Source of the DNA: JAAYEL01 sp964345835
Lineage (GTDB): Bacteria; Bacillota; Clostridia; Tissierellales; Peptoniphilaceae
Assembly (NCBI GenBank): GCA_964345835.1
Contig: CAYFSL010000017.1
Span: forward strand, 1-18,076
Direction: 5' to 3'
Length of the DNA: 18,076 nucleotides
The notes beneath the pieces were generated by a model, which was not told the DNA's origin, ran no database searches, and worked only from the letters and a program-made list of their open reading frames with translations. A program made the position numbers and the translations under genes. Within the stretch, counting starts at the first letter, position 1. Each line of letters starts with the position of its first letter. Shown in pieces: positions 1 to 6,929 of this stretch.

Positions 1-52
1 TTTATTTTATATTTTCTTGCTTTTTATACTCCATCTCTCAGACGACTTATAT

Positions 53-81
53 ATAATAACAAGTCTAGTTGAGTTTGTCAA
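53..81 (-). promoter_or_regulatory. Predicted sigma-A promoter for a leftward unit beyond the window
   Basis: On the minus strand a perfect -35 box TTGACA (81-76) is followed after 17 bases by TATTAT (58-53), a five-of-six match to the -10 consensus. It begins about nine bases after the stop codon of the preceding gene, so it probably starts a separate transcription unit reading left out of the window. Transcription would start near position 46. About 45 bases of leader are visible with no well-placed ribosome binding site and start codon. Spacing and box quality are seen directly; activity is inferred. Confidence 0.65.
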
Positions 82-89
82 ATGTTTTT

Positions 90-1136
90 TCAAATTTCTT
101 TTCTCAGATAGTAATCGCTTATATTTCTGTCGATTATTTCTCCTATATCCCTTATAACCTTCTCACTTGTATCTTGAGTGTTAATACTATAGAGATATTC
201 GTTTATCCCTTCAATATATCCAAATTCGTAATAATTTTGATCCTTTACATTTAAATAGTTATATTTGCTATCTTTTAATATATAGTTTTGGAAATAAGAT
301 TCACTTTTCTTTTCCCCTATTTGAGTGAAAATATCTTGATAGATGAATTTGTTGTCATATAGTTCTCTAGCAAGCTTAATCATTTCTTCACTATTATTCC
401 TGTTATCTTCTATTCCTAAAGAATATTCTCTTGTAATTAGGTCTTCAAAAGAAATACCTTGTTTTTTCTTTAAGTATCTTTTTAGTATATTACTTGCTGT
501 TTTGTCATTGTTTTTAAATGATATCTTCATCAGTTCTTTGATTGGATATGAAACACCTATTGAGCTTTTAGTAAAGAATAAACTTGTCCCTACTAGGTCC
601 GTCTCTTTTAGTTCTATTCTTTCTTCTAAGTCTATCCCTTTATTATTTTCAAGCCTTTTAATGACCATATTAATCAAAAGCTTATCCAAATTATCATAAT
701 AGAAAATCTTTTCTTCATTTAATTTAAATTGGTCTCCACCCTTTAATGAAATTACGTAGATAGATATTTTGTCTGAATCAATTTTATTTTCATTAAAATA
801 GTCAGCTAATTCCATAGAAATTTTGTTATTTAAAGAAACCTTACTCATATCAGTCCATTTATATGAGCCTTTTTCTTCATAATTGTTTCCTGTCATATAT
901 TTATTATCGTGGGTAAAGGTCGAATTGATGTGGTTTAATCTTTTTACATATTCCGACTTGTGTTCATACCTTTTTTCCATAATAGATATATAAGGGTCTT
1001 TTTTCTTAAATCTACCATTTCTTATTAGGAGGGCAGTTATAAATAGTATTATTATCAAAGCTATCACTGTAACTAGTGGCAAGATGCCCCTTTCATTATT
1101 TTTGTATGACAGCTTCTTGAAATATGGTCTAGTCAT
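90..1136 (-). CDS. Membrane-anchored class A beta-lactamase-like protein, probably catalytically dead
   Basis: This 348-residue protein has a short basic N-terminus, one membrane helix at about residues 17-39, and an extracellular domain. Residues 123-245 follow the class A beta-lactamase / serine hydrolase fold closely: the segment ISIYVISLKGG, a helix at FYYDNLDK (145-152), DLVGTS (180-185), and KTASNILKRYL (212-222). The catalytic residues are replaced. The serine of SxxK is Asn149 although Lys152 remains, the SDN loop reads Asn210-Asp211-Lys212, and the KTG position reads KDQ near 298-300. The frame is intact, so this looks like a maintained pseudoenzyme rather than a decaying gene. It is the last gene of the ABC-exporter operon, starting one base after the msrAB stop. 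It could bind peptidoglycan or a partner protein; no function can be assigned. The fold call is fairly sure, and loss of activity follows from the motifs. Confidence 0.75.
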   Translation of the reverse strand: MTRPYFKKLSYKNNERGILPLVTVIALIIILFITALLIRNGRFKKKDPYISIMEKRYEHKSEYVKRLNHINSTFTHDNKYMTGNNYEEKGSYKWTDMSKVSLNNKISMELADYFNENKIDSDKISIYVISLKGGDQFKLNEEKIFYYDNLDKLLINMVIKRLENNKGIDLEERIELKETDLVGTSLFFTKSSIGVSYPIKELMKISFKNNDKTASNILKRYLKKKQGISFEDLITREYSLGIEDNRNNSEEMIKLARELYDNKFIYQDIFTQIGEKKSESYFQNYILKDSKYNYLNVKDQNYYEFGYIEGINEYLYSINTQDTSEKVIRDIGEIIDRNISDYYLRKEI

Positions 1137-1137
1137 A

Positions 1138-2076
1138 TTATTCTACTTTGTCTATATAAGCTCCATATCCTAGAGCTTCCATTTCTTCTAGAGGAATAAA
1201 CTTTAGACTAGCACCATTTATACAATATCTTAATCCGCCGCTTTCTTGTGGTCCATCCTTAAATACATGCCCTAAGTGGGAGTCTCCCTCCTTGCTCCTG
1301 ACCTCCATCCTTGTCCTTCCTGTTAAAAAGTCATCTTCATGGTAGGTTATATTTGAGTCTATGGGTTTGCTAAATGATGGCCACCCACACCCAGCGTTGA
1401 ATTTATCTGTTGATGCAAATAGGGGTTCGCCAGAAACTATATCAACATATATCCCCTTTTCATAAAAGTTATCAAACTCACTGGTAAATGGAATTTCTGT
1501 TTTATTTTCTTGGGTTACCTCAAATTGAAGTTTATTAAGGGATTTTATCTTGTCGTCTTTGTCTGGATCTTGTGAGATCCTGTTAGAAACATCATCAGCT
1601 AAGGATAAGTCTACATGACAATATCCTCCTGGGTTTTTTTCTAGGTACTTTTGGTGGTAGTCTTCCGCTGGATAGAAATTATCAAGTGGAATATTTTCAA
1701 CTAGGATTTTACTATCATAATTTCCCGCTTGATCCTTTAGAAAATATTCTACGACCTCTCTATCCCAATCCGTCGTAGTGTAAATGCCCGTCCTATATTG
1801 AGATCCTACATCATTACCCTGCCTATGGTACAGAGTGGGGTCTATTATTTTGAAAAATTCTAAAAGGATTCCGTTCAGGCTTATTATATCGTCATCATAG
1901 TCAAGCTTCACAGTTTCAGCAAATCCCGTAGTCCCTGTACATACATCTTCATAGCTAGGATCTTCCTTGCTACCATTTGCATAGCCTACCTGACTATTAC
2001 TTATTCCGTCAATTCTATCAAAGAAGGCTTGAACTCCCCAAAAGCATCCTCCCGCTAAATAAATGGTCTTAGTCAC
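1138..2076 (-). CDS. msrAB: Bifunctional peptide methionine sulfoxide reductase MsrA-MsrB
   Basis: The 312-residue fusion repairs oxidised methionine in proteins: MsrA reduces the S-sulfoxide and MsrB the R-sulfoxide. The MsrA domain (about 1-160) has the GCFWG active site with Cys11, the YHRQGNDVGSQYR segment, and a late cysteine in GYCHVDL (Cys153) likely to serve recycling. The MsrB domain (about 180-312) has GCGWPSF (Cys230), SHLGHVF (266-272) and the catalytic RYCINGASL (Cys285). The zinc-binding CxxC pairs of many MsrB proteins are absent; VDIVSGEPLF stands where the first would be, as in other zinc-free fusions. No signal peptide is seen, so it acts in the cytoplasm. The start is GTG at 2076: an in-frame stop lies five codons upstream, and AAAGAGG sits at good spacing. 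It lies one base from each neighbour. Confidence 0.96.
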   Translation of the reverse strand: MTKTIYLAGGCFWGVQAFFDRIDGISNSQVGYANGSKEDPSYEDVCTGTTGFAETVKLDYDDDIISLNGILLEFFKIIDPTLYHRQGNDVGSQYRTGIYTTTDWDREVVEYFLKDQAGNYDSKILVENIPLDNFYPAEDYHQKYLEKNPGGYCHVDLSLADDVSNRISQDPDKDDKIKSLNKLQFEVTQENKTEIPFTSEFDNFYEKGIYVDIVSGEPLFASTDKFNAGCGWPSFSKPIDSNITYHEDDFLTGRTRMEVRSKEGDSHLGHVFKDGPQESGGLRYCINGASLKFIPLEEMEALGYGAYIDKVE

Positions 2077-2077
2077 T

Positions 2078-2884
2078 TTATACCTCTTTCATTCTCTTAT
2101 ATCTTTCAATGTTTTCTTCGGATAAGAATTCATAGGCAGAAGTTATTTCCTTGAATTTATCCGCTGCTTGTTCATCTTTGTTTAGGTCTGGGTGGTATTT
2201 TTTCGCTAGCTTTCTATATTGAAGTTTAACTTCATATATATCTGTGTCATATTTTAATCCCAGGATATCACAAGACTTTCTATATTGGCTGACAAAGTCA
2301 GTGTATGGGTTGTAGGTTGACTGGTAACCACCCTGGTTACTTGAGTAACCTCCTCCTGCTTGCTGCCTATAGGTTCTAAAAAACTCTTCAAACCTTCTTT
2401 GCCATTCTTCTTGCGCAGCCCTTTGTCTTTCTTCCTGCTCTCTTCTCCTCGCCTCTTGTTCCCTTCTTTTTTCCTCTTGTTGCTTACTCCTATACTTGCT
2501 AGAATAGTCAGAAAATTTACCCTTTTTACCCTTTCCAATCCTATAAAAGTCAGCATAATCATATAGGTATTCAGTTGTGATATACCTATAATATTTTAAA
2601 GAGGAAACAGCCTTTCGTCCTATAAAAGAAACTATAAGGACTATTAGAATTGCAGAAACAAGGGTTAAGCCGCCTGGAGTCAATAAGAAAATAAGCATAA
2701 TCGGCAAGGCGAATATTGATAGTCCCATCAATAATAGGATAGGAATTAGTATCCTAGTTAAATATTTACTTAGCGATACTATCTTATCAAATAACCAAAC
2801 CAGGCCTCCAAATAAAAGGTCTACAATTTTTGCAAAGCCATATACAAGGCTTCCCCATATTTTTTTCATTTCGTTAAATCGCAC
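2078..2884 (-). CDS. Membrane-anchored J-domain (DnaJ-like) co-chaperone
   Basis: This 268-residue protein has an amphipathic N-terminus, two adjacent hydrophobic segments (about 43-69 and 73-90), an Arg/Glu/Gln-rich helix likely to form a coiled coil (about 133-172), a Gly/Tyr/Gln-rich linker (176-192), and a C-terminal J domain (about 203-265). The J domain keeps the HPD tripeptide (231-233) that stimulates DnaK ATPase activity, and the YRKLAKKYHPD helix. There is no Gly/Phe region or zinc finger, so it is not DnaJ itself; the layout resembles membrane-tethered J proteins that recruit DnaK to a membrane site. The start is taken as GTG at 2884, which has an AGGT a few bases upstream and overlaps the ABC gene by 11 bases. 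An ATG at 2869 (Met6) is possible but has no visible ribosome binding site. The target is unknown; the neighbouring ABC exporter is a candidate by location only. Confidence 0.85.
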   Translation of the reverse strand: MRFNEMKKIWGSLVYGFAKIVDLLFGGLVWLFDKIVSLSKYLTRILIPILLLMGLSIFALPIMLIFLLTPGGLTLVSAILIVLIVSFIGRKAVSSLKYYRYITTEYLYDYADFYRIGKGKKGKFSDYSSKYRSKQQEEKRREQEARRREQEERQRAAQEEWQRRFEEFFRTYRQQAGGGYSSNQGGYQSTYNPYTDFVSQYRKSCDILGLKYDTDIYEVKLQYRKLAKKYHPDLNKDEQAADKFKEITSAYEFLSEENIERYKRMKEV

Positions 2885-4661
2885 TATTACCTATCGTGCT
2901 ATAAAGCTTGTAATATGTCCCCTTCTTAGCTAATAGGTCTTCATGCCTTCCTTTCTCTTCTATTCCTTTATCTGTTAATATCACTATTTCATCTGAATTA
3001 ATAATAGTCGATAGCCTGTGGGCAATGGTAATTGTCGTTCTTCCCTTAGATAGTTTTTCCAAAGACTCTTGGACAATCCTTTCACTCTCATTGTCAAGGG
3101 CAGATGTTGCCTCATCTAAGATTAAAACTGGAGGATTTTTCAAAAAGACCCTGGCAATACTAATTCTTTGCTTCTGTCCTCCTGATAATTTAACTCCTCT
3201 TTCACCTACATAAGTGTCAAAGCCGTCAGGCAATTCTTCTATAAAATCAAGGGCTCCAGCCAGTTTAGCTGCTTGAACGACCTCATGGTCAGTCGCATCA
3301 GGTCTTCCATACCTAATATTATCGACCACGGTACCACTAAATAAGTATACATCTTGCTGAACCATGCCAATATTATTTCTTAAAGATTTAAGTTTAATAT
3401 CTTTTATGTTAATTCCATCTATAAGAATATCCCCCTTGTCTACCTCGTAAAATCTAGGGATAAGGTTGGTTAGGGTAGTTTTCCCTCCTCCTGATGGTCC
3501 AACTATTGCAAGCTTTTTACCAGCTTCTATTTTTAAGTTAATGTTATCAAGGACCTTGTCTGGAATCAGTTTATCATCAACCTGGTCGGGATATGAGAAT
3601 GACACCTTGTCAAAGATGATTTCTCCCTTGACATTTTCAAGGTCTACAGCATCTTCCTTATCAGTGATTGACGGTTTTATGTCCATTATCTCACTAAATC
3701 TTTCTATTCCAGTCATCCCTCTTTCAAATATTTCAGAAAAGTCTACTATCCTTATAACAGTTGCAAGTAGGGAGCTCGTATACATTATATACATGACAAA
3801 GTCTCCTGGGGCTATCTCTCCCTTAAGTAGGAGGTTACCACCTATTATAAGGACAATCATGTACATACAAGCGTCTAGAAACCTTGTAATCATATGGAAT
3901 TTAGCCAACACCTGGTAAAAATTCTTTTTAATATCTAGGAACCTGTGGTTGTTATCATCAAACTTTGATAGTTCAATATCCTCATTAGCAAAGGACCTTA
4001 TTACCCTCATTCCCAACAAGGAATCCTCAATCCCTGCATTTATCTCACCTATATGGTGCCTTTGATCTTTTTGAGTCTTTCTCATACGTTTTCTAACTCT
4101 TTTCGTAGTAAAAAACATCAAAGGAAGCATCAAAAACATCAACAGGGTTAGAAAAATGTTGATTCTTATCAGAATTATAAAAGATATTGTTATTTTAATG
4201 ATTGCCACCAGGAATTCTTCTGGAAAATGGTGGGAAAATTCTGTTACATCAAAGAGGTCAGTTGTAACCCTTGCTAAGAGTTGGCCAATCTTTGTTGATG
4301 AAAAGAAGCTGTCCTCGAGGGTTTGGATATGAGAGAAAACTTCCTTTCTCATATCTTTTTCAATCATGGCCCCCATGATATGCCCCCACTTTTGCATAAA
4401 GTAGGCCGCAAATATCTCGATTGACTTAAGAGCTAGGTATATTATTGCCAGCCTTATAATAAAGTCAATTGATAGGGTAGAGATATCTTTGCTCGCCCTA
4501 TTTGTAATTGTACCGATTATTAGAGGAAGCGTAAGTTCCGAAACAACCGTAAATACTGCCGAAAGCATATCTAAGAAAAATATTTTCTTGTAGGGCTTAT
4601 AATATGGTATAAACCTTTTTACCAATTGTTTGTTAGTGTATTTTGTATTTTCTTTGTTCAT
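2874..4661 (-). CDS. ABC exporter half-transporter (fused membrane and ATPase domains)
   Basis: This 595-residue protein combines an exporter-type transmembrane domain (about 25-315, roughly six helices) with an ATPase domain (about 345-585). The ATPase is complete: Walker A GPSGGGKTT (388-396), Q-loop Gln435 in MVQQ, signature LSGGQKQR (492-499), Walker B VLILDEATSALD (512-523) and the H-loop His548 in IAHRLST. Length and order match the MsbA/LmrA-type family of homodimeric or heterodimeric exporters. No second half-transporter is nearby, so a homodimer is the simpler reading. The substrate cannot be told from sequence; lipids, peptides or drugs are all possible. It is the first gene of its operon, with a strong ribosome binding site (AAGGAG ending six bases before ATG) and a promoter at 4682-4710. 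There is no N-terminal peptidase domain, so it is not a bacteriocin-processing exporter. Confidence 0.93.
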   Translation of the reverse strand: MNKENTKYTNKQLVKRFIPYYKPYKKIFFLDMLSAVFTVVSELTLPLIIGTITNRASKDISTLSIDFIIRLAIIYLALKSIEIFAAYFMQKWGHIMGAMIEKDMRKEVFSHIQTLEDSFFSSTKIGQLLARVTTDLFDVTEFSHHFPEEFLVAIIKITISFIILIRINIFLTLLMFLMLPLMFFTTKRVRKRMRKTQKDQRHHIGEINAGIEDSLLGMRVIRSFANEDIELSKFDDNNHRFLDIKKNFYQVLAKFHMITRFLDACMYMIVLIIGGNLLLKGEIAPGDFVMYIMYTSSLLATVIRIVDFSEIFERGMTGIERFSEIMDIKPSITDKEDAVDLENVKGEIIFDKVSFSYPDQVDDKLIPDKVLDNINLKIEAGKKLAIVGPSGGGKTTLTNLIPRFYEVDKGDILIDGINIKDIKLKSLRNNIGMVQQDVYLFSGTVVDNIRYGRPDATDHEVVQAAKLAGALDFIEELPDGFDTYVGERGVKLSGGQKQRISIARVFLKNPPVLILDEATSALDNESERIVQESLEKLSKGRTTITIAHRLSTIINSDEIVILTDKGIEEKGRHEDLLAKKGTYYKLYSTIGNSAI

Positions 4662-4681
4662 ATCTTCTCCTTAGATACCCT

Positions 4682-4710
4682 ATTATATAATAATGGAGGT
4701 CTAGAATCAA
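4682..4710 (-). promoter_or_regulatory. Predicted promoter of the ABC exporter operon
   Basis: Read on the minus strand, TTGATT (4710-4705) and a perfect TATAAT (4687-4682) are separated by 17 bases. The start site would fall near 4675, giving a leader of only about 14 bases that holds the AAGGAG ribosome binding site. It is back to back with the promoter of the dehydrogenase gene in a 135-base region, so a shared regulator is possible, but I see no convincing operator. Confidence 0.65.
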
Positions 4711-4727
4711 AGCTTAATAAGATCTAC

Positions 4728-4756
4728 TAGAGCAAAATATAATTCTAGTCTATAAT
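4728..4756 (+). promoter_or_regulatory. Possible promoter of the short-chain dehydrogenase gene
   Basis: A perfect -10 box TATAAT lies at 4751-4756 on the plus strand, 40 bases before the start codon. The -35 position at 17-base spacing (4728-4733, TAGAGC) matches only three of six consensus bases, so the promoter is weaker or needs an activator. A GGAGG ribosome binding site follows at 4788-4792. Confidence 0.45.
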
Positions 4757-4796
4757 ATATGTAGGTTAAATATTACAGGAAAAATGTGGAGGTTTC

Positions 4797-5531
4797 ATGA
4801 GGAAAACTATTTTAATTACTGGTTCTTCTAGGGGAATCGGTAGGGCTATTGCCCTATCATACTTCGATAAGAACCTTAATATTGTAATAAATTATAAGAA
4901 GGAAAAAGAAAAGGCCCTAGAAGTTGTTGAAATTCTTAGGTCAAGGGGACTTAATGCAATTGCCATCCAGGCTGATGTATCAGATTACGATGCTGTTAGG
5001 AAAATGTTTGATAAGATTGAGGATAGCTTCGGTCCCGTAGACGTACTAGTTAACAATGCTGGTATAGCCAAAATTGGCTTTTGCCAGGATATAAGTCATG
5101 AGGATTGGAAAGAGATATTTGATGTAAATGTCAATGGTATGTTTAACTGCTGTAAGTGTGCCCTTGGTCCCATGATTTCCAATAAATCAGGGGTAATTGT
5201 TAATATCTCCTCTATCTGGGGACAGACTGGCGCTGCCATGGAGTCCCACTATAGCGCAACAAAGGGGGCTATCATATCCTACACCAAGTCCTTGGCTAAA
5301 GAACTTGCCCCATCTGGCATAAGGGTCAATGCCGTAGCTCCTGGTGGGATAGATACAGACATGCTTAAACCTGCCCCGAAGGAAACTATAGAATATTATG
5401 CTAGTGAGGTTCCCATGGGAAGGCTTGGAAGGCCAGAAGAAGTTGCCAATGTGGTTAACTTTCTAGCCTCTGACCTTGCTTCCTATGTTACTGGCCAAGT
5501 AATAGCTGTCAATGGGGGTTATAGGGATTAA
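4797..5531 (+). CDS. fabG: Short-chain dehydrogenase/reductase, FabG-like 3-oxoacyl-ACP reductase
   Basis: The 244-residue protein is a classical SDR of usual FabG length. The NAD(P)-binding loop TGSSRGIG is at 8-15, NNAG at 86-89, Asn111 in the DVNVNG segment, and the catalytic set Ser139, Tyr152, Lys156 (YSATKG) has the spacing seen in FabG. APGGIDTDM (181-189) and the C-terminal GQVIAVNGGY fit the family. FabG reduces 3-oxoacyl-ACP with NADPH in fatty-acid elongation. This copy stands alone, with no fab genes nearby, so it may be a paralogue acting on another keto substrate. The ATG at 4797 follows GGAGG at good spacing. Both neighbours point the other way, so it is monocistronic, ending at a convergent region facing hydF. 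The family call is sure; the substrate is not. Confidence 0.9.
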   Translation: MRKTILITGSSRGIGRAIALSYFDKNLNIVINYKKEKEKALEVVEILRSRGLNAIAIQADVSDYDAVRKMFDKIEDSFGPVDVLVNNAGIAKIGFCQDISHEDWKEIFDVNVNGMFNCCKCALGPMISNKSGVIVNISSIWGQTGAAMESHYSATKGAIISYTKSLAKELAPSGIRVNAVAPGGIDTDMLKPAPKETIEYYASEVPMGRLGRPEEVANVVNFLASDLASYVTGQVIAVNGGYRD

Positions 5532-5532
5532 G

Positions 5533-5554
5533 GTTAGATAGTCTTTAATCTAAC
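5533..5554 (+). terminator. Short hairpin just after the dehydrogenase stop codon
   Basis: GTTAGAT (5533-5539) and ATCTAAC (5548-5554) form a perfect 7-bp stem with an eight-base loop, two bases after the stop codon. No T-run follows, so it is at best a weak terminator or a 3' end stabiliser. The stem is seen directly; the role is inferred. Confidence 0.35.
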
Positions 5555-5640
5555 TATAAATGGACTGTCTCTTTTCTAATCATTTGATAAAATATTCAGC
5601 CACTTAAGTAATCTATTACCTACATTTATATTTAAATTGT

Positions 5641-5733
5641 AAAAGAGCATTTACTTGTAGTAGCTAGTTATACCCTACTAGGAGTTCCTACATGGGTAAT
5701 TTCTGGCCTAACTCATAAGATAATGCTCTTTTT
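5641..5733. repeat. 92-base element closed by a perfect 11-bp inverted repeat; terminator-like on both strands
   Basis: The ends AAAAGAGCATT (5641-5651) and AATGCTCTTTT (5722-5732) pair perfectly over 11 bp and enclose 70 bases. Inside, TAGTAG/CTACTA (5658-5663 with 5675-5680) and GAGTT/AACTC (5682-5686 with 5710-5714) can form together, giving a three-way junction. A rival hairpin TACCC/GGGTA (5671-5675 with 5694-5698) overlaps them. The outer stem ends in five T on the plus strand and four on the minus strand, so it could end both the dehydrogenase and the hydF transcripts. The long structured interior is unusual for a plain terminator; a small non-autonomous mobile element or a structured RNA are alternatives. 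No known riboswitch family was recognised. Confidence 0.55.
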
Positions 5734-5774
5734 AAATCTCATTATTTTTTTGTTACTTCTTAAATATTTAAATA

Positions 5775-6929
5775 CTATTCTGGCACAACCACATCAGATA
5801 AAATCCCCTGCAAGTAGGCAATTACTATCCCATAGTTGGTCATGGGAATATTCATAGCCCTGGCTTGGTCAACCCTGTTTATTAGGTGGCTCCTGTTAAA
5901 CATACATGACCCGCAGTGGATAATCAGGTCATATCTTTCCAGGTCTCCAAAGTCATCTCCTGAAGCAAAAGTAAAGTCAAAGTCCTTGTTGAATTTCTTT
6001 TTTAATAGATTGGGAATCTTTACCCTTCCAATATCTTCTTCTAGGGGAGGATGACTACAGGCTTCAGCGATTAGTATTTTATCTACCTTCTTTATCTCAT
6101 CTAAGACCTTTACAGATTCAATAAAGTATCCTAGGTCTCCCTTGTAGGCAGAAAATAGGACTGAAAAGCTGGTCAACCTTGTTTCGATTGGGATAATAGT
6201 ACTAACCTCTTTGAAATATTGACTATCCGTTATTACCAGGTCAGGACTTTTTTTAAGGGTCTCAAGCATTTGACCTAAATTATCTACCCCTGATATCACA
6301 ACCAAGGCCTTTTTATCTAAAAGTTCTCTGATAGTCTGAACCTGGGCCATTATGAGCCTACCCTTGGGAGCTTGAATATCCTGAGGTGTAACTAACAAGA
6401 CTACATCTCCCTTATTCACAAGTCCCTGGGTAATAGTCTTCTCTTCCTTCTTCCCAAGCCTTTTTCTTAGCTGATTTAAAAGTAATTTCTTACTTTTATC
6501 ATCTCCTGAAATAAAAGGCAAAGGAGAAAGGGTCCTATATTCTTCAAAAAGTTTCTTTTGCTCCTCCAGGTCGGCCTTTGCCACTAGGTAGATTATGGGC
6601 TTGCCCTTTTCTTCAAGCTCCTTATAAAAATCATCTTCTGGAGAAAGAAGGTAGATAAAGGCGTCGCATTTTTCTATAACTTTTTTGCTTTTTCTAGTTC
6701 TGAGACTGCCTAGGTCGCCATAATCATCAATCCCTGCTGTATCGATAAATACAACAGGTCCAAGTCCTGGAAGTTCCATGGCCTTATAGATAGGGTCAGT
6801 CGTAGTCCCTTTAATGTCGGATACTATGGCTACTTCCTGACCTGTAAGGCTGTTGAGTAGTGAAGACTTGCCAGCATTTCTATTGCCAAATATGCCAATA
6901 TGGAGTCTTTCTGCCCTAGCTGTTCTCAT
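5775..6929 (-). CDS. hydF: [FeFe]-hydrogenase maturation GTPase HydF
   Basis: HydF is the scaffold on which the diiron part of the H-cluster is assembled before transfer to the hydrogenase HydA. The 384-residue protein has an N-terminal GTPase domain with P-loop GNRNAGKS (15-22), GTTTDP (41-46) and DTAG (63-66), a middle dimerisation region, and a C-terminal iron-sulfur domain. The cluster motif is intact: Cys291 and His293 in ACSHPP, and Cys339 and Cys342 in HCGSCM, that is CxH, 45 residues, CxxC. The guanine-specificity motif NKxD reads AKAD (117-120), losing the usual Asn. The ATG overlaps the hydG stop codon (ATGA), so translation is coupled. It is the last gene of the operon. Confidence 0.95.
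   Translation of the reverse strand: MRTARAERLHIGIFGNRNAGKSSLLNSLTGQEVAIVSDIKGTTTDPIYKAMELPGLGPVVFIDTAGIDDYGDLGSLRTRKSKKVIEKCDAFIYLLSPEDDFYKELEEKGKPIIYLVAKADLEEQKKLFEEYRTLSPLPFISGDDKSKKLLLNQLRKRLGKKEEKTITQGLVNKGDVVLLVTPQDIQAPKGRLIMAQVQTIRELLDKKALVVISGVDNLGQMLETLKKSPDLVITDSQYFKEVSTIIPIETRLTSFSVLFSAYKGDLGYFIESVKVLDEIKKVDKILIAEACSHPPLEEDIGRVKIPNLLKKKFNKDFDFTFASGDDFGDLERYDLIIHCGSCMFNRSHLINRVDQARAMNIPMTNYGIVIAYLQGILSDVVVPE

Noticed and set aside
2..34. Ten-codon leader-peptide-like frame on the minus strand after the left-edge promoter
   Set aside because: The ATG has no properly spaced ribosome binding site, and there is no attenuator visible, so a leader peptide is not supported.
2254..2562. 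Second minus-strand frame inside the J-domain gene
   Set aside because: It is an out-of-frame shadow of the Arg/Glu-rich coiled coil, whose biased codons keep alternative frames open.
4700..4731. Inverted TCTAG / CTAGA pair between the divergent promoters
   Set aside because: The arms are only five bases long and 22 bases apart in AT-rich DNA. This is too weak to call an operator.
5641..5733. The convergent element as a purine, preQ1, THF or SAM riboswitch
   Set aside because: None of the conserved core sequences of these families is visible, and no gene lies downstream on either strand in the right orientation.
5760..5771. 12-base palindrome TTAAATATTTAA near the hydF stop
   Set aside because: Low-complexity A/T palindromes are expected by chance in such intergenic DNA.
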